Shown one piece after another: positions 52,607 to 61,699 of a DNA stretch of 64,000 bases (positions within the stretch are counted from its first letter, which is position 1; every line of letters starts with the position of its first letter). The notes below the pieces were generated by a model. The model saw only the letters and a program-made list of their open reading frames with translations. It was not told where the DNA came from and did not search any database. Both the position numbers and the translations under genes were made by a program. Source of the DNA: Flavobacteriales bacterium (lineage in GTDB: Bacteria; Bacteroidota; Bacteroidia; NS11-12g; UBA9320); the NCBI GenBank assembly GCA_020635355.1, contig JACJZW010000007.1, positions 1 through 64,000 on the forward strand, given 5' to 3'.

Positions 52607-54616
52607 TTATTCCTTGATAAACCGAATGGGATATCGGTTACCGGCATGTTGAACAATGAGGGTATAGATGCCGGAGGTAAGATCGGAAACATCTAAAACG
52701 GCTTCGTTCCATTCCCCGGACTTCCGTATAACCGCACCTTTTTGATCGAGGATCATCCAGGCAGTGGTTGCCTTTTCGTTACTGTTCAGGTGAATCGTCA
52801 GGACGTCCGTGACCGGATTAGGCGAAATTTTGAATGGAGAATAAGTTGCTTCAAGGGGAATACCCAATGATGCGGAATCAAACTCTTCTACCACAATGTA
52901 AAATCCCTGGGCCTTATAGAGGTACCCATTGGAGTCCAATCCCATGGAATCACAGAATCGATCCGTACATTTTTTAACCGAATCCGAAACGGTCAAGCAT
53001 ACGGTGTATTTCTTATTCATCGGCATAAATCGCTGAGGATTCCGACTGGTGGAATACCAGTTCTCAAAATCCCACAAATACGTATGTGATGATAGGTTGG
53101 AGCTGTGATTAGCCAGCCGGATGGTTTGGGAAGGCACCGTATCCTGATGAATCGTGTAATAGGCGTAGCAATAGTTCGTTGTGTCCACATACCGGTCTTC
53201 ACAGATGGAGTCGGTGCATTGAACATTGGAAATCACCAAACAAATGGAAAGTGAATCCCCTTGTGTAGCCGATAATTCGGCATACGGATCCGTTGGTTGC
53301 CAACCGTTGATAAAGCTGGTTCCGGAGGTTGATGTAACTGTCCATTTCCATGAAGTGGCGGATGTAGACTTGCTTTCCAGGAAAATCTCTGCCGAGGAGG
53401 AAGTCCCCTTTTTGGTGAGGGCTTCGAATTGTGCGTCGCATGGTTTGGGATCATCTACGTTCACCCAGGTGGTACTTTGAGTTGTTAAACCCGGCCATTT
53501 AAGACCAATAGAGTCACAGTACTTCTGATCACAAACCCCGTTATTTTTGACTTGAAGACAGAGTTGAAATGTATCCTTTCCAGAATATTTAAAGGTCAGG
53601 TTCCGACTAGACTTACTTCCAATAGGTGTTCCATTATTAACCGTCCAGAAATACTGATTGTTGAACTCTTCCGAACTGTAGTTATCTACCCGCAAGGTGT
53701 TGTCAAAGGGATTGTCCTGGACAGCAATAAACTTGGAATAGCAAGGTTTGTAATCCATATCTACCACCAAACTAAATGAATCCTGCACCAGTCCGTTGGA
53801 TGAATCTGCGATATAGCGCGTAACTGTATATTTACCTGTTGAAGGAAAGCTGTGCTTGATTAAATTGACATAACTCGTCGGGTAGCCTGATGCGTTATCA
53901 TAGACGTAATCGGCAAACCCATCACCAAAGTTCCAACGCTCATAAGGCCAACTCTGGAATGATGCCGCAAACGCCCGTTCGGTTGAATCAGCGCCAGTTA
54001 TGGTAACCTCACTAAATTTTGCATCGTAGTCATCAACGAGTTTCAAATAATAATCCTTCTGAATTCCCTTGTACCTGATGTACAGACGAACCGCACCTCC
54101 TTTGCTCGCACTGGAACTTATAACCGGATTGACATCAGTAGAAATGGTTGAGTTAAAAAATTTCCACCAGCACGTGTCAAAATTTTCGGCTGTATTGTAC
54201 AGGTAAATTTTTCCGTTGTTTATCCGCTGAATGGCTTGTGCACGCACCACAAATAAATGAAAGGTATCCTTGTAAAGAGCGTGACACCCGGAGTTGCCCC
54301 AGACTTCCCTTTCAGCAACGTATACTCCAGAGGTCAAGTAGTGATGACCAATTCCTGTACGGTAGCTAGGATTGATAAACTCCACGGAATCCCCGTCACC
54401 AAATCGATATATCTCCCGGTTATAATAGGTTCCAGAACTGTCCATAAAAACCAGATCACCATTAGGTACAACCACCTCATAATTGGAATCGGTCACATCC
54501 CACAAGGCTTGGTCATAGTGCAGTTTGCGGAAGAGTGCGTCACATTGAGATTGAGTGGGAGCTATTCCCACCATCAGAGCTATTAGTACAAGACAAATGG
54601 ATAGCAAACGGTTCAT
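52607..54616 (-). CDS. PKD-like secreted protein with type A T9SS sorting domain
   Basis: A 669-residue exported protein: signal peptide (LLSICLVLIALMVGIAPTQS), several PKD-like units (YRFGDGDSVEF, ERWNFGDGFADYV, LWDFENWYSTSRNPQ), Cys pairs in most units, and a C-terminal type A sorting domain (FKISPNPVTDVLTIHL, SGIYTLIVQHAGNRYPI, RFIKE). Should leave the cell by T9SS. Function unknown. Its 3' end lies just after the hup terminator. Confidence 0.85.
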   Translation of the reverse strand: MNRLLSICLVLIALMVGIAPTQSQCDALFRKLHYDQALWDVTDSNYEVVVPNGDLVFMDSSGTYYNREIYRFGDGDSVEFINPSYRTGIGHHYLTSGVYVAEREVWGNSGCHALYKDTFHLFVVRAQAIQRINNGKIYLYNTAENFDTCWWKFFNSTISTDVNPVISSSASKGGAVRLYIRYKGIQKDYYLKLVDDYDAKFSEVTITGADSTERAFAASFQSWPYERWNFGDGFADYVYDNASGYPTSYVNLIKHSFPSTGKYTVTRYIADSSNGLVQDSFSLVVDMDYKPCYSKFIAVQDNPFDNTLRVDNYSSEEFNNQYFWTVNNGTPIGSKSSRNLTFKYSGKDTFQLCLQVKNNGVCDQKYCDSIGLKWPGLTTQSTTWVNVDDPKPCDAQFEALTKKGTSSSAEIFLESKSTSATSWKWTVTSTSGTSFINGWQPTDPYAELSATQGDSLSICLVISNVQCTDSICEDRYVDTTNYCYAYYTIHQDTVPSQTIRLANHSSNLSSHTYLWDFENWYSTSRNPQRFMPMNKKYTVCLTVSDSVKKCTDRFCDSMGLDSNGYLYKAQGFYIVVEEFDSASLGIPLEATYSPFKISPNPVTDVLTIHLNSNEKATTAWMILDQKGAVIRKSGEWNEAVLDVSDLTSGIYTLIVQHAGNRYPIRFIKE

Positions 54617-54675
54617 GGGTTGGTTTTAGACTGATGATGTCTAAAGCCAGCTGACCGTTGCCTGACATGAATGAA

Positions 54676-56109
54676 TTATTTTATCGGGTGTAGTGTTTTA
54701 TCCAATAAATAAAGCATGGACGCCATGGAGGCACACCCCAGTTCCAACTCTCGTTTGTTGACGTTCTCAAATACATCATCCGCCGTATGATGAAAGTCGA
54801 AGTATCGCTGAGAGTCGGGCACCAATCCCAACAACATGAGATCCGCATCAATCTTGTTAAGTGGTTGAGCCAGCGGGCCGATGTCTACACCACCGTATCC
54901 AAATTCAAAGAAATGCAGACCATAGGGTTCCAGTAGTTCCCTGAACGACTGAATCATCTTCAACTGCGTTTCATTACCCACTAAACTAAATCCGCGAGGG
55001 GTAAATCCGCCACGATCACTTTCAATTGCCACCACGTGATCTTCTCTCAAGTCGTGCGCAATGGAAGCATAGGATTTACCTCCCATATTGCCGTTTTCCT
55101 CATTCATAAACAAAACAACCCGGATGGTATGTCGGGGTCGATAGCCGGCAGCTTTTAACAAGCGAAGTGCCTCCATACTGTGTACGATACCGGCACCATC
55201 ATCGTGTGCACCTTCACCCAAATCCCAACTATCCAAATGTCCGCCAACCACCATGATTTTATCCGGAAACTCCGATCCGCGTAGTTCGCCAATCACATTG
55301 TAGGACTTCTTATCCGGGTTCCAGGTTGGATTGATGTTCATCGAAAGGGTGATTGATGGATTCTTCAATAACTGATCGTGAATGTAATTGGCATCCTCCG
55401 TTGCCAGTGCCACGGCAGGGATCTTGGTTACTGTATCGGAATAGCCCATGGAGCCGGTGTGTGGAAAATGGTCAGACTCCAACGTAGTCATGCTCCGTAC
55501 AAACACCCCAATGGCGCCGGCAGCAGCAGCTTCCACGGCTCCCCAATATCGTTGATCCACACAGCCACCATACGCGTCAAACGTGCTGATTTTACGGGCA
55601 TCCATTGGGCGGTTATAAAACACAAACTTCCCTTTAACTTTTTGAGGATCCAGGTTTTTGACTTCTTCCAAACTCTGCACTTCAATCACACCCGCTGTTA
55701 TTTTTCCTTTTGATGCCACCGATCCGCCTAAGGTGGCGATCCGAAGCTCCCGGGGCTTACCCGAATTAATCCATGCTTGTTCCAGATTACCTCGATCCCA
55801 ATGAGGAACCTTGATTTCCTGGAGGTACACGGTGTCTAACCCCATTTTCTTCAACACCTGTTCTCCCCAAACTACAGCCTTATCGGCTGCAGGAGAACCA
55901 CTTAACCGATGACCTACTGATTTACACAGAACACGAAGATTATCATAGGCCTCACCATTCACCAGGGCCTGGTCATAAATGGTTCGAATCATCGTAGAAT
56001 CAACCACTGATTGGTGCGATGAGTTGTCAGCTTTTGTCTCCTTGATCGACGAACAAATCAGAAAAAGCACAATGGTGAAGGACGAGATAAGTTGATTGAA
56101 TTTGCTCAT
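54676..56109 (-). CDS. M28-family zinc metallopeptidase (carboxypeptidase Q-like)
   Basis: A 477-residue exported peptidase. A signal peptide (FNQLISSFTIVLFLICSSIKE) precedes a PA-type insert domain (about 130-250) within the catalytic fold. Zinc-binding motifs are VVGGHLDSWDLGEGAHDDGA (His, Asp), FMNEENGNMGG (Glu pair), ESDRGGFTPRG (Asp) and the final His near DFHHTADD. It most resembles plasma glutamate carboxypeptidase/aminopeptidase types. Monocistronic, with its own promoter. Confidence 0.9.
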   Translation of the reverse strand: MSKFNQLISSFTIVLFLICSSIKETKADNSSHQSVVDSTMIRTIYDQALVNGEAYDNLRVLCKSVGHRLSGSPAADKAVVWGEQVLKKMGLDTVYLQEIKVPHWDRGNLEQAWINSGKPRELRIATLGGSVASKGKITAGVIEVQSLEEVKNLDPQKVKGKFVFYNRPMDARKISTFDAYGGCVDQRYWGAVEAAAAGAIGVFVRSMTTLESDHFPHTGSMGYSDTVTKIPAVALATEDANYIHDQLLKNPSITLSMNINPTWNPDKKSYNVIGELRGSEFPDKIMVVGGHLDSWDLGEGAHDDGAGIVHSMEALRLLKAAGYRPRHTIRVVLFMNEENGNMGGKSYASIAHDLREDHVVAIESDRGGFTPRGFSLVGNETQLKMIQSFRELLEPYGLHFFEFGYGGVDIGPLAQPLNKIDADLMLLGLVPDSQRYFDFHHTADDVFENVNKRELELGCASMASMLYLLDKTLHPIK

Positions 56110-56131
56110 TTGCGTGGCATGGTTCTTGACA

Positions 56132-56160
56132 CAAATCTAGAAGAATTTAACCGCAAGCAA
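56132..56160 (-). promoter_or_regulatory. Promoter of the M28 peptidase gene
   Basis: On the minus strand TTG (plus 56158-56160), an 18-base gap and TAGATTTG (plus 56132-56139) match the Bacteroidota pattern, 22 bases before the ATG. Confidence 0.6.
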
Positions 56161-56204
56161 CGTTTCCAATCCAAAGTGCGTTATTTGAATAACTGAAGAA
56201 CTTC

Positions 56205-56642
56205 ATGAAAACAAAACGAATCCTTGGCCTTTCCATTTTGGCCCTATTTCTCTCCCTCGCCTTTACGTCCAAAGCTCCCGGAACATCTGGGATTGAATTC
56301 TTTCACGGTACGTTTGATCAGGCAAAAGCCGACGCTAAAAAATCCAAAAAACTCGTGTTCATCGATGCCTACACCACCTGGTGCGGTCCATGTAAATTGA
56401 TGGCAAAGAACGTATTTACGGATGCCGCTGTTGGCGAATATTACAACAGCAACTTCACCAATCTAAAACTAGACATGGAGACTTCTGAGGGTCAGTTTGT
56501 CGCCAAAAAATATGGCGTTCAAGGATACCCTACCTTCCTGTTTCTGGATGGCGATGGCAATCTTGTTCGAAAGGAAATGGGTTATGTAGACGCCAAGACC
56601 TTTATAGGTTACGGAAAGAGCGCCCGGAACGATAAGAAATAG
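56205..56642 (+). CDS. Exported thioredoxin-family protein
   Basis: A 145-residue protein with an N-terminal hydrophobic signal (ILGLSILALFLSLAFTS) and a thioredoxin domain with WCGPC (59-63), the cis-Pro loop GYPTFLFLDGDG and VQ before it. It resembles DUF255/thioredoxin-7-like periplasmic reductants. Divergent from the M28 gene; convergent with the thioesterase gene, 9 bases apart. Confidence 0.88.
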   Translation: MKTKRILGLSILALFLSLAFTSKAPGTSGIEFFHGTFDQAKADAKKSKKLVFIDAYTTWCGPCKLMAKNVFTDAAVGEYYNSNFTNLKLDMETSEGQFVAKKYGVQGYPTFLFLDGDGNLVRKEMGYVDAKTFIGYGKSARNDKK

Positions 56643-56651
56643 TCCGTTCTC

Positions 56652-57080
56652 TTATTCTTCCAAACACGTTTCACGGAACTTCTCCGGGAGCATTTCGGGT
56701 CGTCTGATCTCGTAATTAAAACACACCATTCTGGTCTTTACTTCAGCCAACACCTTATCCGTTGATGTATTAAAGAGGGTATATACCAAATCAAATGATC
56801 GGGAAGATGGATTCAGAATTCCAAGGCTGATCGTTATCGAGTTTCCATGAAAACCTTCTGAGCGGTAGATAATTCCGGCATCTACCTGAATGAGCGATGA
56901 TCCGAAGAAGTCAATCTCCGAGTAGCCCATGGATCGCAACCACCTCAACCGGCATTCTTGCGCCATAATAAGAACCCGCTCATTTCCCAAATGATTGCCG
57001 TAGTTCAAATCACTTACCGTAATCAGGTACTCCGTGGTAAACAGAACCTTTTCCGGTTTATCTATTTCTATTCTGCTCAT
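56652..57080 (-). CDS. Hotdog-fold acyl-CoA thioesterase (second of a tandem pair)
   Basis: A 142-residue 4HBT-type protein: FTTEYLITVSDLNYGNHLGN, with the loop usually holding the catalytic Asp before the central helix (ERVLIMAQECRLRWLRSMGY) and the strand QVDAGIIYRSEGFHGNSI. The start at 57080 is chosen because its ATG overlaps the stop of the upstream thioesterase (ATGA). Substrate unknown. Confidence 0.8.
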   Translation of the reverse strand: MSRIEIDKPEKVLFTTEYLITVSDLNYGNHLGNERVLIMAQECRLRWLRSMGYSEIDFFGSSLIQVDAGIIYRSEGFHGNSITISLGILNPSSRSFDLVYTLFNTSTDKVLAEVKTRMVCFNYEIRRPEMLPEKFRETCLEE

Positions 57081-57475
57081 GGGGCGAAACGTTGAAACCA
57101 ACTGGTTATTTCTGAGGTAAGCGTGGCGGCCCTTCCCAATTTTTCATCAAACAATACAAACGTGATGGTGGCACGAGTGCACAGTTCGTCACCCACATAA
57201 ATGGATTGCTCAAAGGCTATTTTTCTGCCAGACATCTCACCTAAATGGGTGCGTATGTTGGCCGTTACACCATTATTAACTGCTCGTTTGAAATCGATAT
57301 TGATGTTTACGATGAAGAATTTCAGACCGGTTGCAATGGCCAATTCTCCCACCCCACTTTCCTCCAATGCCCTCCATCTGGCTTCCTCGAACAATTCGAG
57401 ATATCTGGCGTTGTTAACATGGGCATAGGCATCACAATGATACCCGCGAATTCCCACTTCCATCCGATATTGCAT
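57077..57475 (-). CDS. YbgC-like hotdog acyl-CoA thioesterase (first of a tandem pair)
   Basis: A 132-residue 4HBT protein: VGIRGYHCDAYAHVNNARYL with the catalytic Asp before HVNNARYLE, then LFEEARWRALEESGVGELAI. It differs enough from its neighbour to be an old duplication or a recruited pair, and may form a heteromer with it. Its ATG shares the CATG at 57473-57476 with the divergent oxidoreductase gene. Confidence 0.85.
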   Translation of the reverse strand: MQYRMEVGIRGYHCDAYAHVNNARYLELFEEARWRALEESGVGELAIATGLKFFIVNINIDFKRAVNNGVTANIRTHLGEMSGRKIAFEQSIYVGDELCTRATITFVLFDEKLGRAATLTSEITSWFQRFAP

Positions 57476-58388
57476 GGCACAAAGTAACGCAAATCAGTTG
57501 CACACTCCGAAAACAATCCTGATAACCGGAGGTCGCGGTTTTATCGGCCGTGCACTTACCCACCAGCTCAAAAGTCGCGGCCATCGGGTTCGTCATTTAT
57601 CCCGATCACGTCGGCCTGATACCTTCTATTGGAACATTGAAAAAAGTGAGATTGATCCGGAAGCACTTCGGGATGTTCAGGTCATCATACACCTAGCCGG
57701 GGCATCCGTGGCAGAAGGACGTTGGACTGCAGGTCGAAAAAAATTACTTCGGTCGTCACGGATTGATTCGGCTAAACTCCTTTATCGTGCACTGGTAGAA
57801 TCCGGCGCGAATCTGGAACGCTTTATCAGCGCATCGGGAACAGGGTATTACGGTGTTTCCAATGAAAAAGCATTTGTGGAATCAGATCCTCCAGCCTCCG
57901 GTTTTTTGGCTGATTTGTGTGTTGATTGGGAGCAATCGGTTCAACCCTTTACCGACTTTGGTGCTCAGGTTACGGTGAACCGTATTGGTATCGTGATGCA
58001 TCCGGATGGCGGTTTTGTAGCCAAGCTCAAACCACTTGTTAATGCTGGTCTTGGAAGTATTTTGGGCACCGGAAAGCAGATTTTACCGTGGGTTCATCTG
58101 GACGATCTTGTCGACGTATTTGTACAAGAAGTGGAAGGCGTCTTGCACCAACCTGTTTACAATATCGTTGCACCGGCGACAACCACTCACGCTGAGGTGA
58201 TGCATGCCTTGGCACACGCCGTAAATCGAAAAATATGGTTACCGAAGGTACCCGGATTTATCATCCGTCTGGCATTGGGCAAGCTTGCAACAGAATTGTT
58301 GGAGAGTCAGGATACGCAACCGGCTCAACTGATCTCCGAAGGATTCGTTTTTCGGCATCCCACCATTGACAACACCTTCCTCTTTTAA
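57474..58388 (+). CDS. TIGR01777-family NAD-dependent epimerase/oxidoreductase
   Basis: A 304-residue SDR-type protein of the YfcH/SulA-like TIGR01777 family: TILITGGRGFIGRALTHQLK, VIIHLAGASVAEGRW, SRIDSAKLLYRAL, ISASGTGYYG, and the C-terminal DUF1731 domain (VPGFIIRLALGKLATELLES). The substrate is unknown. The ATG at 57474 overlaps the divergent thioesterase start codon; a TTG at 57498 (before the Rossmann motif) is another possible start that would leave more room for a promoter. Confidence 0.85.
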   Translation: MAQSNANQLHTPKTILITGGRGFIGRALTHQLKSRGHRVRHLSRSRRPDTFYWNIEKSEIDPEALRDVQVIIHLAGASVAEGRWTAGRKKLLRSSRIDSAKLLYRALVESGANLERFISASGTGYYGVSNEKAFVESDPPASGFLADLCVDWEQSVQPFTDFGAQVTVNRIGIVMHPDGGFVAKLKPLVNAGLGSILGTGKQILPWVHLDDLVDVFVQEVEGVLHQPVYNIVAPATTTHAEVMHALAHAVNRKIWLPKVPGFIIRLALGKLATELLESQDTQPAQLISEGFVFRHPTIDNTFLF

Positions 58389-58393
58389 CGGGA

Positions 58394-59272
58394 TTACTCT
58401 TCTACGAGGTGAGCTTCTTCGGCATCCTGAAATTCAACATCGGCGTAGCGATAAAAAGCAGCCGAATATCCGGAATACATAAAGGCATTGAACACCACCT
58501 GAATCACCAGCTGGATAATCAGGCTAATGATGCCACCAACCGTTCCCAAAAGGGCTGAAATGCCCGTGGCAACCAGGCTTACCATCATAAAGATGATACC
58601 GGCCACAATACCTACGATGATAATTTTACCTGCCCCTCCCATTCCGATATTTCGCCAGCTAAAGGTCATAGCTTCAAACACACCTAACTTACCATGGACA
58701 ATTGCACCCGGAGCGGCCGTAAACCGCAGGGCAATCCAGATCACGAGAAGACCGCCAATAAACAACAACGCCAGATTGACATAGACTAAGGTGAAAGCCA
58801 CCACGGACAACACACCGGCTATGATGCCGATGAACACAAATAGCCCAATGAGCTTAATGATGTCGCGGTTCATGGATCGTCTTAGTACGTCCCCCATATT
58901 GGCTTCGCCCTTTAAGAGGATGTCTTCGCTAGCCAATAACATGGCGTTCGAGAACCAGGCAGAGATGATAAAAATGGTTCCATAGATCAGGATCACAACC
59001 AGGAATATCATACCCGGATTCATTCCCTTGAAGATGGACTTGAACAGGTTGTTTTGCTCTTCCATGTCTCCGAAACTTGGCCCTTTCCCATACTTCTCCA
59101 ATACCTCCCGAAGGGCATCCATATCGAGGAATGCCGAAAAAACTCCAGCCATTACCAACAGAATAACGATGCCATTAATAATGGAAAAGACCAATGACGG
59201 CATCATCATTTTACGGGTGTGGAAGAAGATTCCGTTCCACAAATCCTTTTTAAACTGTTCAATTGTCTCCAT
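58394..59272 (-). CDS. Polytopic membrane protein of unknown function
   Basis: A 292-residue protein with about six hydrophobic helices (for example MPSLVFSIINGIVILLVMAG, GMIFLVVILIYGTIFIISAW, FVFIGIIAGVLSVVAFTLVY, IIIVGIVAGIIFMMVSLVAT). The N-terminal METIEQFKKDLWNGIFFHTR and the acidic tail (DAEEAHLVEE) are soluble. No family is recognised with certainty. The start is the ATG at 59272, four bases after a TAnnTTTG box; the open frame continues upstream only because it reads through a noncoding repeat. Convergent with the oxidoreductase gene, 5 bases apart. Confidence 0.75.
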   Translation of the reverse strand: METIEQFKKDLWNGIFFHTRKMMMPSLVFSIINGIVILLVMAGVFSAFLDMDALREVLEKYGKGPSFGDMEEQNNLFKSIFKGMNPGMIFLVVILIYGTIFIISAWFSNAMLLASEDILLKGEANMGDVLRRSMNRDIIKLIGLFVFIGIIAGVLSVVAFTLVYVNLALLFIGGLLVIWIALRFTAAPGAIVHGKLGVFEAMTFSWRNIGMGGAGKIIIVGIVAGIIFMMVSLVATGISALLGTVGGIISLIIQLVIQVVFNAFMYSGYSAAFYRYADVEFQDAEEAHLVEE

Positions 59273-59276
59273 CAGC

Positions 59277-59284
59277 CAAATATA
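59277..59284 (-). promoter_or_regulatory. -7 box four bases before the membrane-protein gene
   Basis: TATATTTG on the minus strand ends four bases before the ATG at 59272. The heptanucleotide repeat array begins 22 bases further upstream, where the -33 element would be. Confidence 0.5.
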
Positions 59285-59306
59285 GGTAAGGAGAGTGAAT
59301 CTCATT

Positions 59307-59369
59307 GAGGACGGAGGACGGAGGACGGACGACGGAGGACGGACGGCGGAGGACGGAGTACGAAGGACG
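59307..59369. repeat. Nine-unit heptanucleotide array (GAGGACG)
   Basis: Nine units of 7 bases in perfect phase, consensus GAGGACG; five are exact (units 1, 2, 3, 5 and 7) and four carry one or two changes (GACGACG, GACGGCG, GAGTACG, AAGGACG). It is strongly purine-biased on the plus strand and GC-richer than its surroundings. It lies between divergent genes (59273-59497), directly upstream of the promoter box of the membrane-protein gene. A 7-base unit is not a multiple of 3, which argues against coding use. Confidence 0.9.
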
Positions 59370-59497
59370 GACAGCAACTAGTCCCCTATTCTCCTGATAC
59401 ACTAGTTCTCCATACGTATCTTCACAACACTGCCCAACACGAAACATTCCACGCAAATCCATCAATAGTTCAGGGTAGTTCGTAATATTGAATCAAC

Positions 59498-61699
59498 ATG
59501 GCTGAGACACTACATCAGAAAGGAAAATTTGGAACCGCCCCGGTATTCCTAACCGCAATTTCCACCATCCTGGGAGCCATTATGTTCCTTCGATTTGGTT
59601 TTGCGGTGGGCAACGTGGGTTTAATTGGCACGCTGTTGATCATCTTTTTTGGTCACATGGTGACCATACCTACCGCCATGGCACTGGCCGAAATTGCCAC
59701 CAATCAAAAGGTTGAAGGCGGCGGAGAATACTACATCATTTCGCGATCATTTGGACTGAATATTGGGGCGGCCATCGGCATTGCCTTATTCATGTCCCAG
59801 GCTATTAGTGTGGCCTTTTATGTCATTGCCTTTTCAGAAGCCTTTGAACCGCTTCGCGGGTACTTACTGGAAGAAACCGGTTTCGACTTACCCAAACGGG
59901 TCATAGGCGTGGTAAGTGTGGGGTTATTGGCGCTGCTCATGTATTACAAAGGAGCGAATACCGGTATGTGGATGCTCTATGTGGTGGTTGCCATCCTCAC
60001 GGTTTCCTTAATTCTATTTTTTGCCGGAACAGGACATTATGAGGGACCTCGAGTACTGCGGGCGGAGAACCTCGATTTCTTCGTGGTCTTTGCGATTGTA
60101 TTCCCTGCCTTTACCGGGATGACAGCCGGTGTGGGATTATCGGGCGACCTGAAGGATCCGAAACGATCAATACCTCAGGGAACGATGTTCGCCACCGTCA
60201 TTGGAATGGTGATCTATGTTTTGATTGCCTTTAAGCTGAGTGGTTCTGCCTCGCAGGAGGATCTCCTCACTAATCAACTGGTGATGTCCAACATTGCCAT
60301 TTGGGGTCCAATTATACCCATTGGCCTTGCCGCCGCAACCATTTCCAGTGCACTCGGAAGCGTCATGGTAGCCCCTCGAACGTTGAACGCCATTGCTTCG
60401 GATCGCATCATCCCTGTTCCCAGATTGAATCGTTGGCTAGCTTATACCCGTAAGGATAACAATGAGCCGGTAAACGCATCCATGGTTACCTGTGGCATTA
60501 CCTTCTTTTTTGTGTTGATAGGCGATGTAAACGCCGTTGCCGAAATTATTTCCATGTTCTTCATGGTAACGTATGGATCCATTTGCACGATTTCCCTTCT
60601 GGAAAATTTCGCATCCAGTCCAGGTTATCGACCATCTTTTAAATCCAAATGGTACATCAGTGCCATCGGAGCCATCCTGTGCATCTACATGATGTTTAAG
60701 ATCAACTCGGCTTATGCCACCCTGGCTATTGGGTTGATGGTAGGCATCTACTACGTACTGAGTTACTATCGAAAAGATAAGAGCGATCTCGCGAATATCT
60801 TCTCCGGGGTGATCTTTCAGATTAGCCGCAACCTGCATGTTTTTCTTCAAAAGGCGAACAGTGAAGACAGCGAATGGCGCCCGTCTGTCGTGGCCATTTC
60901 CAAAGACAGTTTTAAGCGATACGCCGGCTATGATTTACTTCGATGGATTTCCCATAAAAAAGGTTTTGGTACCTACATCCATCACATCGATGGTTATCTG
61001 AGCAAGGAAACCGCCGAGATGTCCAAGGAATGCCTCCAACGCCTGATCAAGATGGCCCAGGTAAGTAAGAGTAGTGTATTTGTGGATACCATCGTAAATC
61101 CAACCTTTGGAGCGAGTGTTTCTCAAGTTCTTCAACTGCCGGGTGTTTCCGGAAAGGAAAACAACATGGTTTTGTTCGAATACCATGAAAGCGAGCCCAA
61201 TGAATTGCAGGAAATCATTGACAATTTTGGCTTGATCAAAGCGGTTGGATATGATGTGTGTATCCTGTGTACCAGCGAGAACAAATTTGGCATAAACCAT
61301 CAAATTCATCTCTGGATTACCAGCAGTGATTATCAGAATGCAAACCTGATGATTTACCTGGCGTACATCATCCTGGGCCACCCGGATTGGAAAGGTGGCG
61401 TAATCAAGTTATACGCCTTGTTTTCTCAGGACGATAAAGCCGAGCAGAGCAAAAAGCTTTTCGAATCCGTGAATACCGGTAGATTACCTATTTCTGCCAA
61501 TAACGTGCAGATCCTCACACGGAAAGAGGATACGCTCATCACAGATGTTATTAATCAAAAATCCCGTGATGCGGATCTCACCATTGTTGGCTTCCGAAGT
61601 GAATTCGTCAAAAAACTAGGAGCCAAAGCATTTGAGAAATTGGATACCACCGGCTCCGTACTGTATGTAAATAGCGAGAACCAGAAAGAAATTAACTAA
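59498..61699 (+). CDS. APC/cation-chloride-cotransporter-like permease
   Basis: A 733-residue membrane transporter resembling bacterial relatives of the SLC12 Na-K-Cl family within the APC superfamily. Twelve helices fill about residues 15-440: FLTAISTILGAIMFLRFGFA, VGNVGLIGTLLIIFFGHMVT, FPAFTGMTAGVGLSGDLKDP. A cytosolic C-terminal region (about 450-733) carries alternating beta/alpha segments like the SLC12 C-terminal domain. The ion or amino acid carried is unknown. Its end overlaps the convergent SET gene by 8 bases. Confidence 0.88.
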   Translation: MAETLHQKGKFGTAPVFLTAISTILGAIMFLRFGFAVGNVGLIGTLLIIFFGHMVTIPTAMALAEIATNQKVEGGGEYYIISRSFGLNIGAAIGIALFMSQAISVAFYVIAFSEAFEPLRGYLLEETGFDLPKRVIGVVSVGLLALLMYYKGANTGMWMLYVVVAILTVSLILFFAGTGHYEGPRVLRAENLDFFVVFAIVFPAFTGMTAGVGLSGDLKDPKRSIPQGTMFATVIGMVIYVLIAFKLSGSASQEDLLTNQLVMSNIAIWGPIIPIGLAAATISSALGSVMVAPRTLNAIASDRIIPVPRLNRWLAYTRKDNNEPVNASMVTCGITFFFVLIGDVNAVAEIISMFFMVTYGSICTISLLENFASSPGYRPSFKSKWYISAIGAILCIYMMFKINSAYATLAIGLMVGIYYVLSYYRKDKSDLANIFSGVIFQISRNLHVFLQKANSEDSEWRPSVVAISKDSFKRYAGYDLLRWISHKKGFGTYIHHIDGYLSKETAEMSKECLQRLIKMAQVSKSSVFVDTIVNPTFGASVSQVLQLPGVSGKENNMVLFEYHESEPNELQEIIDNFGLIKAVGYDVCILCTSENKFGINHQIHLWITSSDYQNANLMIYLAYIILGHPDWKGGVIKLYALFSQDDKAEQSKKLFESVNTGRLPISANNVQILTRKEDTLITDVINQKSRDADLTIVGFRSEFVKKLGAKAFEKLDTTGSVLYVNSENQKEIN

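Noticed and set aside
59273..59377. Coding use of the heptanucleotide array as an N-terminal extension of the membrane protein.
   Set aside because: The unit is 7 bases, the product would be low-complexity, and a better ATG with a promoter box lies at 59272.
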